64,000 nt of DNA, from assembly GCF_030272615.1 (NCBI RefSeq), contig NC_081405.1:612472920-612536919 (forward strand). Direction: 5' to 3'. Positions 24,227 through 36,200 of the stretch are shown here, piece after piece. The stretch comes from Cryptomeria japonica. Taxonomy: Eukaryota; Streptophyta; Pinopsida; Cupressales; Cupressaceae. Within the stretch, counting starts at the first letter, position 1; each line of letters starts with the position of its first letter. Under the pieces are notes generated by a model. The model was given only the letters and a program-made list of their open reading frames with translations, ran no database searches and had not been told where the DNA came from. The position numbers were made by a program, and so were the translations under genes.

Positions 24227-26027
24227 TTATTTGTGTCCCCGCACACCTTTTGGCTTAAAATTTGGTTTGTCAATAGTTGAATCCGACTTCCCAAAACCTT
24301 TTGTAGTAACCTCCAATATAAGCTCAGAGTCAGGTTCAAAGTCTTCATCACCCTCTGAGGAGGAAGATTCAATTTCACCATCTTCCATTTCAATACCTAT
24401 TGAGAAGAAAATTTTCCCTCCCAACTCCCCTAGAGAACTATCCTCCATACACTGAGTGTGAAAATTGCAATCTTCAATTCCTAGTTGATTTCTAGGCACA
24501 AGAGGAGAGGGTGGAAGTGAATCTGCTAATTTGGATTCAATATCCACCTGTAAGGTTTTAGTCTTTTCCAGAAGCATGAGAAGATCTTGTTGACTCTTGC
24601 TTTGTCCAGAGGAGGGAGGAGATATGTTCAAAGGAGTTTCCTCCATCAATGGAACATTCTCATTATCATGAGTTTCATTGCAAAAATCTTCCCCGGTATC
24701 AGTGGAGCTAGGAGGTTCCAGTTGAATCTTTTCTTCAATAGGAAATTGCATATAAGAATAACTTCGTTGTATCGAAGCCGAAACATCACAACTAATGCCA
24801 GTGTGATCCAAGGAGAAGCATTTAGGATAAATATGCAACTAATATTCTGAATCAATCTTTTGGATCTAGATCTTCCCAGCACTAATAATTTTGACTTCAT
24901 TGGGGATCTTGGTGATTTGATCTGTGCTAATGCAAATTCCAAGGAAGCTTTCCCATAATTTATGCTCCAAAATATCATCAACCGATACAAAGGTGCCAAG
25001 GTTTTTGCATATATCCTTAATGACATGAATGTGCCAATAATCCGAGGGACAATTGTACAATCTTATCCATACCTTGCTGTCTGGTAATACATGCATTTAG
25101 GGATTGAAATTGGGCTACCAATCAATGATGTGAACTTTAATGCCATCCAAGATATATGGACCTTTGTTTTTAGCTTGCCATTTCTCCTCATTGCTCATAA
25201 ATTCAATCATATAGAAATATTTTGGGAGAATATTAATGTTAATATCCTTTCCCCATTGTGCTCTACACCAGGATTCAAAGTTATCCTTAACCCATTTTCC
25301 ACCACCCCACTTGATGAAAAGGTAAAACTCAAGCAAACTCGACCTAGCAGAATTAATTTTATTTTCATCCAAAAAGATGGTAGGTCTTGAGGTTTTTCTT
25401 ACTGATTTAGGATGACAGGGTTGTTGAGGGAGGAAGGTCCATCTTTGAAATTCAGGGTAGCTCTCTCAGTTCGACCAAGGGTTCCAAAATTTAGAACGAA
25501 AGTTGGATCTCTAAGACTTGGCATGGTCCACCCTTGAGTTATCTTTCTCGAAGCACCCATTCCACATTTGGAAATTACCATGAGATTTCAGAGGGGCTAG
25601 AGTAGGTTCAAAATGAGGATTGCCTCTCTCAATTGCCACATTGGGGATGCTAGATTCGGGTGGTGGATACCATTTTTCGGGGGGCCTTGGAAGCAGGATG
25701 CTTAGCTTTGCGAAACTAGCCTTTGTTATTCCAAATAAAACCATTTTCCTTCCATTTATGCGGGTCAATAGGGCACTGGTTACCACTTGAATACGGATTT
25801 CCATAGTTCATCTGCGGTCTGGAATATCTCTTACCCTAGAACATGTCTATTTTCCCAACATTAACCAGTCTCTGAGCTGATTGCAATCTACTTGTTTCGA
25901 TGGGAAAGACAATATCCACTTCATCGCTCCTTGAACCAACCTTTGCGGCCCGAGCGCCAGAACTTCGCACATCGATAGATCAGCTCCTATCGCCACTATC
26001 GATCGAGCTGCCTTCCAATGCCACCAT
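24227..26027 (-). pseudogene. LINE-B ORF1 (DUF4283-type nucleic-acid-binding protein)
   Basis: An ATG at 26027 opens MVALEGSSIDSG. The middle part (25372-24866) has the DUF4283 pattern: LLEFYLFIKWGGGKW, FMSNEEKWQAKNKGPYILDG and VWIRLYNCPSDYWHIHVIKDICK. The C-terminal 200 residues are acidic and Ser/Pro-rich and end GVRGHK at 24227, 87 bp before the ORF2 ATG. The frame is shared from 25372 to 24227 except for a few stops. ORF1 proteins of this type bind the LINE RNA. Confidence 0.83.
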
Positions 26028-26078
26028 TTCCAACCCCTTGTATACTCAAATTTTTATCACCAAACATTTTCTTTTCTT

Positions 26079-26090
26079 TGCATCCTCTTT
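26079..26090. repeat. LINE-B target-site duplication, right copy
   Basis: tgcatcctcttt, partner of 18240-18251. Confidence 0.85.
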
Positions 26091-26938
26091 AATAACCTTG
26101 GGATGATATTTCTCAATTGATGTCTATCTCTTTCCTTATGCTACATATTATCTTCTGTAGAAAAGAGTTTTTGGTAGAAGTTGGCAAAAGAGTTGAGAAT
26201 ATCATCTTGATCAAAAATCAATCTGTCCCCCTCACAGATGGTGTAAATATCGACTCTGGATTATTTAGCTTTCAACAATTGAAAAAAGAACTTAGATCCT
26301 TTATCCCCATGCTCTAACCAATGAACCCTAGCTCTAGTTTTAGCCCCTTGGATTTTAACATTTTATATCTTTCTTAGTGAATTCTTAGCATTGCACAATG
26401 ACTCAAGGGCATTTGGATTGGAGGGGTCAGCTTGCACTGCTTCTTCAACAATCTAAAAAATTGAGATATGCTTGTGTTTCCTCTTTTCTAGCATCTTTGG
26501 CCAACTTCTTACCTATAGTCTAAAAGAGAACCGTCCAGATTTGCACTTTATGATTCCAAGCTTCAATAGGACTGACCTCCCTCACAATATTGTTATTATA
26601 TTGTCTAATAATATATGGTGCCTATAGAACCTCTTCCTTTTCCAGAAGGCTACTATTGAGGGAAAAGCCATCACTATTGATCCTCCTATCTAGAGTGCGT
26701 TTACAATGAAAAATAACCACCTAAATGGGGTGGTGATCTGAGAGAGTATAGGGAGTTACTTTGCATTGAATCCCTTCACTATCTTTGCAAATATTGAATA
26801 AGTCTTGGCAAAAGTAGAATCTATCCAATCTAGAGTAAATTCTCTTATTTCCCTTTTGAATATTGCACCAGGTGAACCGTAAACCTTAATGCTCTTTTTT
26901 ACTACCTAACAAAGGATCAATGAGTTAGAGTTTGTTGT
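26091..26938 (-). pseudogene. LINE-A ORF2 fragment: end of endonuclease and linker to RT
   Basis: Read right to left, patchy frames give an FTW..NIQKGNKRIYSRLDRF-like endonuclease motif and a SDHHPI-like motif, then a lysine-rich linker. It connects 38733-39245 (endonuclease N-terminus) to 18239 (RT). Heavily stopped. Confidence 0.75.
26934..26938. repeat. Copia-1 target-site duplication, left copy
   Basis: tgttg, identical to 38728-38732. Confidence 0.85.
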
Positions 26939-28595
26939 GTTGGCATTGAGTTGTCATTGATGTCCAACTGGTATTGCAAGCATGCCTCCGGTAGAGGTAT
27001 GTCATCTGGTATGAAGGAGAGTGAACCAATATGGTGGAAGAAAAGTAGTTATTGAGAATATCAAGTGACTTCACCGATATGAGGTGAGATGCATGTGTAT
27101 GTGAGCATGTTGAGTGATAACCCGTCTAGAGTTTGGCTGCTTGTTTATGATGAAGAAGCAGACTGTTAAAGTAATCATAAAACATCGAAGGTGAAGATGT
27201 GCTACCAGTGTAGTGTGAACTTCCGGATAGCAGGAGGAGAAGGTCTCATTGGTAAAGGAATGTACTGGTATGAGTTTGTTGAATGTTCAAGTATGAACCG
27301 ACTGTGTGCCAGTGAGATAAGTGATTGATCATTGTGATGCCATGTGGAACTGAGGTGGCAAACATGCAGAGATCAGTGAAGCCTCCAATGACATGGTTGT
27401 TGAAAAAACTAGTTAACATTAATGAAACGACCAAAAATGATAGGATTGTATTTGACTAATGCGACTTGAGGAAGAAAGAATAACAGAGGAAGATCAGGGA
27501 GTAGTTGGCACCTAGATCAAAGCAAAGAAATCAGATTGCAAGAATATCTTGAGAAGGAAACAATTGATCTTTTTAAGAGACGACAAATTTCAAGGTAGAA
27601 AATTATGTACAAGATTGCTATCTTTAGCAAGTATGCAATAGATAATGGAAAATGTGTATAGATGTATTTCTGGAGTACAGGTGATCGATCCAAGATAGAC
27701 TGGATTAGATCTCATGCAGATTGTGTCGGGTAAAAGAAACCCTAACCACCCCAAGTTTGAATTGATTCTTGGCAGGAAAGCTGAAGTTTAAATATGATGA
27801 CTTGAGACTGTGATCGCTGCTACTGCAGAGTGAAGACAAGTGTAAAATTGTTGTCTGAGAGCCAAAGAGATAAACACTTCAAGTTTTTATGATTGGAGAT
27901 TTGACTGATAAGGAGAAGGAGAGTAAATCAGTGTAAGGAACAACTGGTGGAGTGTGCATTGACAACTAATGTGACAAACCGATAGAAGCCATTCTTAATT
28001 AAGGGTGATCGAGTGTGAGTTGAAGGTGAAAAGACATTGTGAGAGGGGACTTAGACAAGTGATCAACAAATTCAGGTTGCAGAGGGAGTGAAGAAGTATA
28101 CAGAGTGTTAAGGTTGAAACCGATAGAGAAGAATATTGTAAGGTTACAAAACTTCATTTGCAATAGTGATTTCATTTGTATATCTATGCTTTGTTTTGTG
28201 TTCACTAAGTTGTAGCTTAGTGTAGGGGTTGTAGCTCCTGTAGGTTGTAGCCTATAAATTGTGCAAGGGTGGGTGCTCCTTTGAGTTGGTGCACTAAATA
28301 TTGTAATCAGAGTTTCATTGTGAGGCTGGATTGGAGCGGTAGATCTCCAACAACTATTCTCATCGAGGTTTTTCCCATATTGAATTTTCCTCGTATATAT
28401 CTGGTGTTGTGTGATGTATTCTTGTTCATGTGTGGTGTTGATATTTTAGCTAGTCCTTCCACACACTCTACTTGCATTGTTTAAGTTACCGGTTAGCACT
28501 CAGCTTGTCCTCTACTTTACTGGTATCTCTCTATTAAAGAAGAAGAGTTTAAATCACTGATTCACCCCCCTCTCAGTGATCCATCGTGTCCAACA
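26939..28595 (+). repeat. Copia-1 5' LTR
   Basis: TGTTGGCATTGAG ... GTGTCCAACA. Pairs with 37040-38727. The 31-bp length difference comes mainly from fewer copies of a 'ggttggtgct' minisatellite near 28262-28300. Confidence 0.95.
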
Positions 28596-28597
28596 AT

Positions 28598-28610
28598 TGG
28601 TATCAGAGCC
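28598..28610 (+). promoter_or_regulatory. Copia-1 primer-binding site
   Basis: tggtatcagagcc, the complement of initiator-Met tRNA, two bases after the LTR end. Confidence 0.92.
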
Positions 28611-28672
28611 TAGGTACCTTGTTTTTGAAAAAAACATTCTCTAGTTTGGGTAGATCCTATCAAGTATTCACA

Positions 28673-29143
28673 ATGGAAAGAAATGAATCTGCCTCCTCAA
28701 AAGCCCCTGTGTTTGATGGTGTCAACTATGCCTTTTGGAGTAGATGAATGGAAACCTATTTGTCCTCTCTAGGTTTTGATGTATGGATGTCAGTTGTGAA
28801 TGGATATACAATTCCTAATAATCCCCCTACTGATCCAGATGCTAAGAGGGAATATGAGATCAATGCTAAAGATAAGAATGCCATTCTTAGTGGGTTGTCT
28901 GATAATGAGTTTGTTAAAGTCATGCACTGCTCTTCTACCAAGGAAACTTGGGACAAATTGCAGAAGATATTTGAAGGCGATGCTAAAGTCAAGGAAGCCA
29001 AGTTGGAGACATTGAGAACACCACTTGAGGTTTTGAAGATGAAAGATGAAGAGAAGATAGCTGACTATCTCCAAAGGGTTGATGAAACAATGGATACCAT
29101 TAGAGGGCTTGGAGAAGAAGTAAAAGATGAGGCAGTAGTAATG
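28673..29143 (+). pseudogene. gag: Copia-1 gag, N-terminal part
   Basis: The ATG at 28673 opens MERNESASSKAPVFDGVNYAFW, the usual copia Gag N-terminus (binding of YxxW-type repeats). A TGA at 28745 breaks it, then the frame runs METYLSSLGFDVWMSVVNGY to EEVKDEAVVM. It stops being gag after 29143, where foreign DNA begins, and resumes in frame at 32062 with KLLRSLTSKYD, so the break is an insertion and not a deletion. Confidence 0.9.
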
Positions 29144-29689
29144 TTACCAAAATTTTGCACAATGCCAAATTTGGTGCCCTAATGAAGCCTTGCATTCATT
29201 CATATTGAAAAGATCAAATCATGAGTGAGAAATCAGAAATGCACTATTTTTGTCTAATTTGTTTGCTTCATGTGCAAATACAGGAAAAGCAATGCAGCAT
29301 GTGGGTTAAAATGGGCTCCCATGAGGGTTGAGCTCAACATGCTGTAGATCAAAGAAATATTTATGCTCCTTCATAGATGAAATGGCGGGGCTGATGTAAG
29401 GCCAAAAGAAACTCAGAGCAAATGCAATCAGCCTGTGTAAAGTTTTTACTTGGGTGCTAAAGAGGGTTATTTAAAAAGCTAGAGAACATCCAGCAGGTTT
29501 CAGTCGCCAGGCAGGAGAACCTTTTATCCCACATTGGCCGTGCAGAGGGGGTTTATCATATTTAAATATAAGATCACATATAACCATACTGTCAAAGCTT
29601 ACGAGCTTTTGGCAAGAAGAGGCAACTCGTGACCTGGTGGACCCCGCGCGTGCGCATCTCAAGGCATCCTAATTTTGTGACCAACTGGC

Positions 29690-31030
29690 AGGAAGAGACT
29701 AAAGAGCGAGCAAGTTGAAGAAAGATCAATGGTGATCATAGAGATCTAACGACTATTGCTATGTTGCAATGAAAAGATGCACACCGGATTATCGCTGTGA
29801 CTTGGCGACTAATGACATGGCAGAACAATGAGTATAAGACCAAGGACAGGTGGCAGGTCAGGTGGTGCCAAGGTGGACTCTGAGCGTATCACAAGGTGAC
29901 ACGTGGTGACATGCCTCATGACATGTGGCATGTCATCAAGGTGAATGTCGAACAAACCTTGCCTGTGATAGATATCTAAATGGTTTCACTGAATGCATCG
30001 ATTTCATCGAAATAATAGGTATCAATGAAATTGCAGTTTTGATGAGACATAAAAATTGTTTGCCAAGGGAGGTATTTGGCTGAAAGATTGATGCCGAACA
30101 AACCAGAGTAAAATGGTGGGCCCAATGGTGTTGAGGTGGTGGATGAGGTCATGCTCAGGTGGATTAGGTGGCAAATCAGAGATTGACATGTGGCACAGAC
30201 GCTTAGAGAGACTAAAGAATGAGCAGATTCAGGTAGATCAATGGTAGTCTGAGAGATCTAACGACCATCACTATACCGCTATCGAAAGAAGCTCACTAGT
30301 TATCATAGAGACTTGGCAACTAAGCACGTGCGACAAAGGCAAAGGGAAGGTGAACGGATAAGAGGTTAAAGATCAAGCAGTTTGAGGGTAGATCAATGGC
30401 TGTCGCTATACCGCTAGATAAAAATGCTCGCTGGTTATCTCATGCGACATGGAAACTGATGATGTGGCCGTCTAGGTGGGCTTAGAGCAAATGAGGATGC
30501 ACCACATCATAGAGAGAAGATGAAGAACCATGGGCAAACCAAGAGTAAAGATCGAGCAGATTGATCACATTTGATGGTCAGGCAAAAGATCTAATGAGTG
30601 TCACTAAGGCGCTAATGAAAGCTGCACACCAGGTTATCACTGTGACTTGGCAACAAGGTGGGTCCAGTCCAGATGGTGGTCTTGTTGGAAGACAAAGTGG
30701 ACCCGTGAGCAAATCAAAGGTTGACACATGGAAAAAGTCTACAGATGAGCGAATGTCTAAGTCAACCTTGAACTTGAACTTCAAAATGGTTCAATGGTTC
30801 AAAGTTCAAGTGGATCACTATTTTCGAATGGTTCAATAGTTCAAAGTTCATTAACATCGCTCGTTCCCATGGGCCCAGGAAGATAAAAGCAAATAAGCAG
30901 ACTAAAAGGAAAGTAGGTTCCTAATAGATTGATGAGCGTCGCTATACCACTAGATAAAAATTCTCGATGGATAATCATAGCGACTTGGCAAAAAATGGCG
31001 GGGCCCACTAAAAAGTAAATGAAAAGTTCA
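29690..31030. repeat. Diverged dispersed/tandem repeats in the foreign block
   Basis: Copies lie near 29700, 30215, 30370, 30550 and 30890, each with a 'gagcagattga..agatcaatgg' start and a 'ggttatc..agcgacttggcaac' end. They are strongly diverged. Confidence 0.55.
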
Positions 31031-31148
31031 TGTAGCCGATCCAATGGCTGGCAAATAAAAATTGCACAGTAGACTCAGAACTGGTTGTTCAAATAGTGAA
31101 AAGCCCGCCAAGAAGGGAGATGAATTTCCTCATGAAAGATTAATGTAG

Positions 31149-32055
31149 ATGCTTATTGATTGTCAGAACATGGAAATGTTACATACCTTTGGAAAGCTCA
31201 TGAAACAGAGAGATGCATTTTTTCAACCTTTTTTAACAGAAGCTTCAACACAGAGAGCAGTTGCCAAGATTTTTTTAAAACAGGAGGTTCATTTTTTCAA
31301 TGGAGCTATTGAAGATGAGACTAGAAATTCCACATTCAATAATGAGGGTTTCTCTTCATGCAGGATCAATGGCAGTCCTTTTGAGTAGTAAAGATTATTA
31401 TTTTACAGATTAAAAAGCATTGTATCTCAACACTTTTTTTTCTTCAGTATTCAGCATTGTAATAGAGATTATTTTCAGTTTGCAATAGAGTTTTAGTTTC
31501 CTTGTCAATTATTTCTTATTTTCCATTGTCAGATGAATGATTTGACAAAGTTATTGTGATTTAATTCTGAATCCTTTTCTTTTTCTCATTTATGCTTTGC
31601 AGAGATAGGAAGATTTCATAGTAAATTCAGGTTGTGGGTTGTGTTCATTTGGTTTCTAATTCTTTGCATGTTTGTGAAAAATCACTTTTCCTACATGCAG
31701 AAGTTAGATAACTTCAAGCCTTCACATGAAATGTTTATGAATTTCATGATCTTATTTGATTCGTGAGATAATTTTTGGGTCTTGTTGCAGCTGGTTATAG
31801 CTTTAGGACAACAAGTAGAACTGCATCATTTTGGTGTATCACCTCTATTAGGATAGTTTTTTAATTACATGAAAGACTCTTTACCCTTTTCCCACAAAAA
31901 GTTAGTGTAGGAGATCCATTAGAACAAGAAGCCGACCTGATCTCTGGAGATTCACCTTCACTTGAGCAACCCACATGCTCAAAGGTGTTTCCATGTTTCA
32001 CAGGATTGCTTGTTTTCGAACTTAGCATCATGGGTGCATTCCTCAGTGACAACAA
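31149..32055 (+). pseudogene. Possible captured host-gene fragment with introns
   Basis: Three splice-acceptor-like sites (pyrimidine-rich then CAG) end at about 31603, 31698 and 31790. The sites that could be donors lie at 'cag|gttgtg' (about 31629) and 'ttc|gtgaga' (about 31762). A final frame, GDPLEQEADLISGDSPSLEQP ... MGAFLSDNK, ends in TAA at 32055. The upstream frame 31149-31388 is open for 79 codons. I do not recognise the protein, and stops prevent a clean joined frame. A chance pattern is possible. Confidence 0.3.
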
Positions 32056-32061
32056 GTAAAT

Positions 32062-33345
32062 AAATTACTTAGATCTCTTACATCTAAGTATGATACAAAG
32101 GTCTTAGTTATAGAAGAAACAAAATATCTGAAAGTATTTACAATGGATGAGTTGTATGGCTCCCTAACTGCTTATAAAATGAGGACTGTCAGTACTAATG
32201 GTGTGAAGAAAGAAGCTGCATTCAAGACACCAAGAAAAGGAAAAGAATAGGCTTCTCATGACGCAACCGGTGAAGACTCTGATGACATCATGGAAAACTT
32301 TGTCAGAAGACTCAAGACAGGTTCAGGAAAATATAAAGGCAAGTTGCCTTTGAAATGTTTCAAATGTGGAAAGATTGGACATTTTGCTGCTAAATGTCCT
32401 TATGGTGATAAGAATGAAGATGATCAATCAAGTGGTGGCAGATCATATAGTAAAGATACGAAGAAAAATGTCTACCAACATGGTAGAAAAGGATACCAAA
32501 AGCAGAGCAGTCTTTACACACATGAAGATGATACCATAGATGAGGAAAGTGCCTCAGATGACTGCTGCAATGGAGATGATGTCAAAGCAAACCTTTTTAT
32601 GGATCAAGAGGTACTGATACCTAAAGAAGCAGAAGAGGAAGAGAAAGAAGGAGAAGTAGACCTTGAAGAAGAACTCATTAGTGCCTTAGATGAACTAAAG
32701 AAAACAAGAAGAGACTTAAAGAAGGTAAAAAAGGCTGTAACTAAAGAAGAAGAATTCCTAGAGAAATCTCTTGAAGAGTCCAAGAGAACAATCACAATTC
32801 TAAAAATCTAGTTGGAAGAGGCCAAGAGGATGTGTGAAGTCACTAGTACCTATTTGAGTGAAAATGAAAAGGAACATCAGAATCTGGAAGAAGAAATAGT
32901 AAAACTCTGGAAGGACTTAGAGAAAAGTCAGGAGGAAATAAAAGTGAGAAGAAAATTTGAAGGTAGCACTGAAGCCCCGGACAAGATGCTGAGAAAATAG
33001 AAGCAATCCAAAGATACCAGTGGCTTAGGTTTTCAACAAGGTCAAAGTTCAAATAAAAAAGACACATCTGATAAGGAGATACAATTCAGTTCTTCAAATA
33101 AGGGTGAAGAGAAGAAGACATTCACGGTAGGCAAGGATATCGACAAGAAGACATATGCAGATGCTGCTAGAAACTGCCACACAGACCGGTATACTCAATC
33201 AATGAACCAGAGACCACACTTAATGCACCAACATGTATATCCAAGGATAAATGTAAGTATTGATCATGAAAAATTCAAAAGGGTTAGCAATATGAAAGGA
33301 AGACCCCCAGTGAGGCAGTCGTTTGCAGATTCAAGACAACCTAGC
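32062..33345 (+). pseudogene. gag: Copia-1 gag, C-terminal part with CCHC zinc knuckle and coiled coil
   Basis: Resumes with KLLRSLTSKYDTKVLVIEETKY and MDELYGSLTAYKM. The zinc knuckle CFKCGKIGHFAAKC is at 32356-32397 and binds nucleic acid. A long charged heptad-rich region follows (32620-32990: EEELISALDELKKTRRDLKK ... LEEEIVKLWKDLEKSQEEIK), consistent with a coiled coil. The frame is broken by TAG at 32809 and 32998. Further degenerate CCHC-like motifs lie at about 33370-33420 and 33490-33630. The Gag tail is longer than in typical copia elements; Copia-X and Copia-Y share the extra Cys/His motifs. Confidence 0.85.
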
Positions 33346-33635
33346 TGATATGTTCCAAATTTTCATGGCTATTGTCACCGGTGTAATAAGTTTGGTCATA
33401 GAATGGTAGATTATATGAAAATGAATGTCAACCCTAGTTTTGAGAGTAGAAACACATTTTCTTCATTACAAAGTACAAATGTCATATGTTATAATTGCAA
33501 TGAGTTAGTCACAAGAGTTATGAATGTAGGAGTAATATGCAAATGTCCTACAAGAATGCATTGAGTACATCTTATAGTACTAATGTGAATTGCTACGAGT
33601 GTCAAAATTTTGGTCACATATAAAGGTATTGTCAG

Positions 33636-34190
33636 TTGAGAACTAAAAAGAAAAAGAGAATTGTACCGGATAAGAAGTTGGAAACAAAACCGAAACACAA
33701 AGTGACAAAAGAGGAAAAAAAAGAAGAGAAACCGGTTTGGGTAGAGAAGGAGAAAAACAAGACAGAGTCTAGTCTGATTGTACAAACTACTCTACATGGT
33801 GAAAGAAGGAATTTATGGGTAGTTGATAGTGGTTTCTCAAATCATATGACCAGAGATAAGAAATAGTTCATCAAGCTTGATGATTGGAATGGTGGTTCAG
33901 TCCGTTTTGGTGACAACTCCATCAAGATCAAAGGCCGGGAGTACACTGAATATTGATGAAAAGCTCAAGGCTCATGATGTGTACTATGTGGAAGGTTTGA
34001 AGTAGAACCTACTGAGTGTAGGTCAGATGTGTGACAAAGGGTACAAGTTCTCATTTGACTCTATCGATTGGCAGATAAGGAAGTAGAGTACCAGTCAGGT
34101 GGTATCAGAAGGAAAGAGAACAAAGGGTAATGTCTACAATATGAAGGAATGCTATGAGTCCCAATGTATGATGGGATAGGTTGATGAAAT
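33636..34190 (+). pseudogene. pol: Copia-1 protease region
   Basis: LWVVDSGFSNHMTRDKK contains the DSG active-site triad of the retropepsin (about 33815-33866). The rest (RFGDNSIKIKG-like, then YYVEGLK) is recognisable across stops and frame changes up to 34190. It matches the Copia-Y copy at 44266-44640. Confidence 0.85.
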
Positions 34191-34194
34191 CTAG

Positions 34195-35138
34195 TTGTGG
34201 CACCAAAGACTAGGCCATGTGAATTTTAACAATTTGGTTAAGATAAGCAAGAACCAGTATGTGAGAAACATACCTCAGATCATAAAACCGGCAAGCACAT
34301 TCTATGATGAATGTGTTAGAGGTAAGCAAGAAAAGGTCAACTTTAAAATAAAAGAATATAACACCTCAAGACCTTTGGAGTTGATACATACAGACTTATG
34401 TGGGCCAACAAGAACAAGAGAATTGGCTGGAGAAAGGTATTTTATGTTGTTCATAGATGATTACTCAAGAATGAATTGGGTAACCTTCTTGCATGACAAG
34501 TCACGAGCATTTGAGAGATTCAAAATTTTTAGGAAGATGGTGAAAAATGAAAGTGGACACTGATTAAAATGCTTAAGATTTGACCAGGGCGGAGAATTTT
34601 CTTCAAATGAGTTTGTTACTACTGTGAGAGACATGGAATCTGAAGACATTACTCAGCTGCAAGGGCACCTTAGAAAAATGAGGTGGTAGAGAGGAAAAAT
34701 AGGACAGTAAAGGATATGGCTAGGACAATGTTGAATGAGGCCAACATACCAGATATATATTGGAAGGAAGTAGTTCATACTACTATCTACATTTTAAACT
34801 GGGTACAGTTAAGGGTGAACAATAGAATGACCCCTTATGAGTTATGGAATGAAAGGAAACCTTCACTCAAACACCTCAGAGTGTTTGGAAGTAAGTTCTT
34901 CATCAAGAAAGATGCTAATGGTTTGGGAAGTTTTGATTCCTGGAGTGATGAAGGAATCTTCTTGGGATACTCAACCAACAATAAAGCCTACAAATGCTAC
35001 AACAAGAGATTGAGAAGGGTGGTTGAGTGTATAAATGTAAGAGTAGATGAAGACTCACATAGAGGAAACAATGCACCTTACCTTACCTTGATGATTCAAA
35101 TGTTGAAGATGGAGAACAATCTGACAATGGACTGGTAG
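34195..35138 (+). pseudogene. pol: Copia-1 integrase
   Basis: The GAG-pre-integrase segment LWHQRLGHVNFNNL (HHCC-type module, ending YDECVRGKQ) precedes the DDE core: ELIHTDLCGPTRTR, LRFDQGGEFSSNEF after a TGA at 34561, and MVERKNRTVKDMARTML for the Glu. The C-terminal part has NNRMTPYELWNERKPSLKHLR and GIFLGYSTNNKAYKCYNKR, typical of copia integrase. A frame disturbance separates 34563 from 34683. Confidence 0.92.
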
Positions 35139-35258
35139 AAGATGCAACAAACAAGGTCCCCAACCGGTATGTGCAGAAGAATCATCCAGGAGAAAAAATC
35201 ATAGGAGATAGAAATGAAGGTGTGTAGACAAGGAGATTAGCTCGAGAAGGTGAATAGA

Positions 35259-36200
35259 TGAATTTCTGTCTCATGACTGAAGTAGAGCCTAAAAGTTTTG
35301 ATGATGCTAGCAAAAGCGAGAAGTGGGTAGATGCCATGGATGAAGAATTGAGATAAGTTGAGAAAAATCAGACTTGGGAACTTGTTCCTAGACTGGCATA
35401 CAAGAATGTCATAGGTACAAAATGGGTCTATCAGAACAAGATGAATGACGAATGTAAGATAGTTAGGCATAAAGCAAGGTTAGTTGCAAAGGGTATGCTC
35501 AAGTTGAAGGTATTGACTCTGAAGAAATCTTTGCACCGGTTGCTAGGTTAGAGGCAATAAAAATGTTTCTATCTTTCTCAGCCTACAAGGGATATAAAGT
35601 ATATCAGATGGATGCGAAAGTTGCTTTTCTCAATGGCAATCTTGAAGAACAAGTGTGTATGGAATAGACAGAAGGGTACTTGTTGCATGAAGATGATATT
35701 TTTGTATGCCGGTTGAAGAAAACCCTGTGTGGTTTGAAGTAGGCTCCTAGAGCAGGTATTCCCAGTTAGACAAATACTCGAAGGAGCAAGGATTTTAGAA
35801 AGGGAATGCAAACAACAACTTGTATGTCAAGGTAAATGGAGATCACATAACTATAGTTGTTGTATATGTGGAAGATATTATCCTTGATGGAGACAAGGAC
35901 ATAATGTGCAAAGAATTTGCAGATCAGATGACGATAGAGTTTGAGATGTCCATGCTAGGTGAGTTGTCCTATTTTCTTGGTTTGCAGATCTCACAAAAGG
36001 AGAAAGGAATTTTCATCTCCCAAACCAAGTATGTGAAAGGCATGCTGAAGAAATTTCAAATGGAAGACAACAAACTGGTAAGTACTCCCATGGTTACTGG
36101 TTGTAAGTTGAGCAAACTAGATGAATCACCGGAAGTTGAGAAAACATTGTACAGGTCTATGATCGGTAGTTTGTTGTATTTAACAAAATATAGATAGGAT
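35259..36200 (+). pseudogene. pol: Copia-1 reverse transcriptase
   Basis: RVT_2-type RT: SEKWVDAMDEEL, WELVPRLAYKNVIGTKWVYQNK and [10 protein letters not shown]. Stops follow; then [20 protein letters not shown] and the polymerase box read as VVYVEDIILDGD, where Tyr-Val-Asp-Asp is expected, so one catalytic Asp has become Glu. The thumb is SYFLGLQISQKEKGIFISQTKY and LYRSMIGSLLYLT. Frameshift near 35500. Inactive. Confidence 0.92.

Larger units (their letters stand above)
18252..26072 (-). mobile_element. LINE-B: near full-length plant L1 with RNase H, inserted in LINE-A
   Basis: The 7.8-kb minus-strand LINE has its poly(A) tail as the T-run at 18252-18260, a TSD of 12-18 bp, ORF1 (26027-24227), ORF2 (24140-19951: endonuclease, RT, zf-RVT, RNase H) and a 1.7-kb 3' UTR (18261-19950). 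It sits in the RT gene of LINE-A, so LINE-A is older. Stops and one frameshift make it inactive, but all parts are present, so it is little truncated at the 5' end. Confidence 0.92.
29144..32061. mobile_element. 2.9-kb foreign block inside Copia-1 gag (unclassified)
   Basis: The flanking gag rejoins exactly when this block is removed. 29690-31030 holds about five diverged copies of a phrase containing 'agatctaacgac', 'ctataccgcta' and 'gacttggcaac' at irregular spacing. 31150-32055 looks like exons and T-rich introns of a plant gene. I see no LTRs, terminal inverted repeats or clear TSD, so the mobile class is unknown. Confidence 0.7.
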
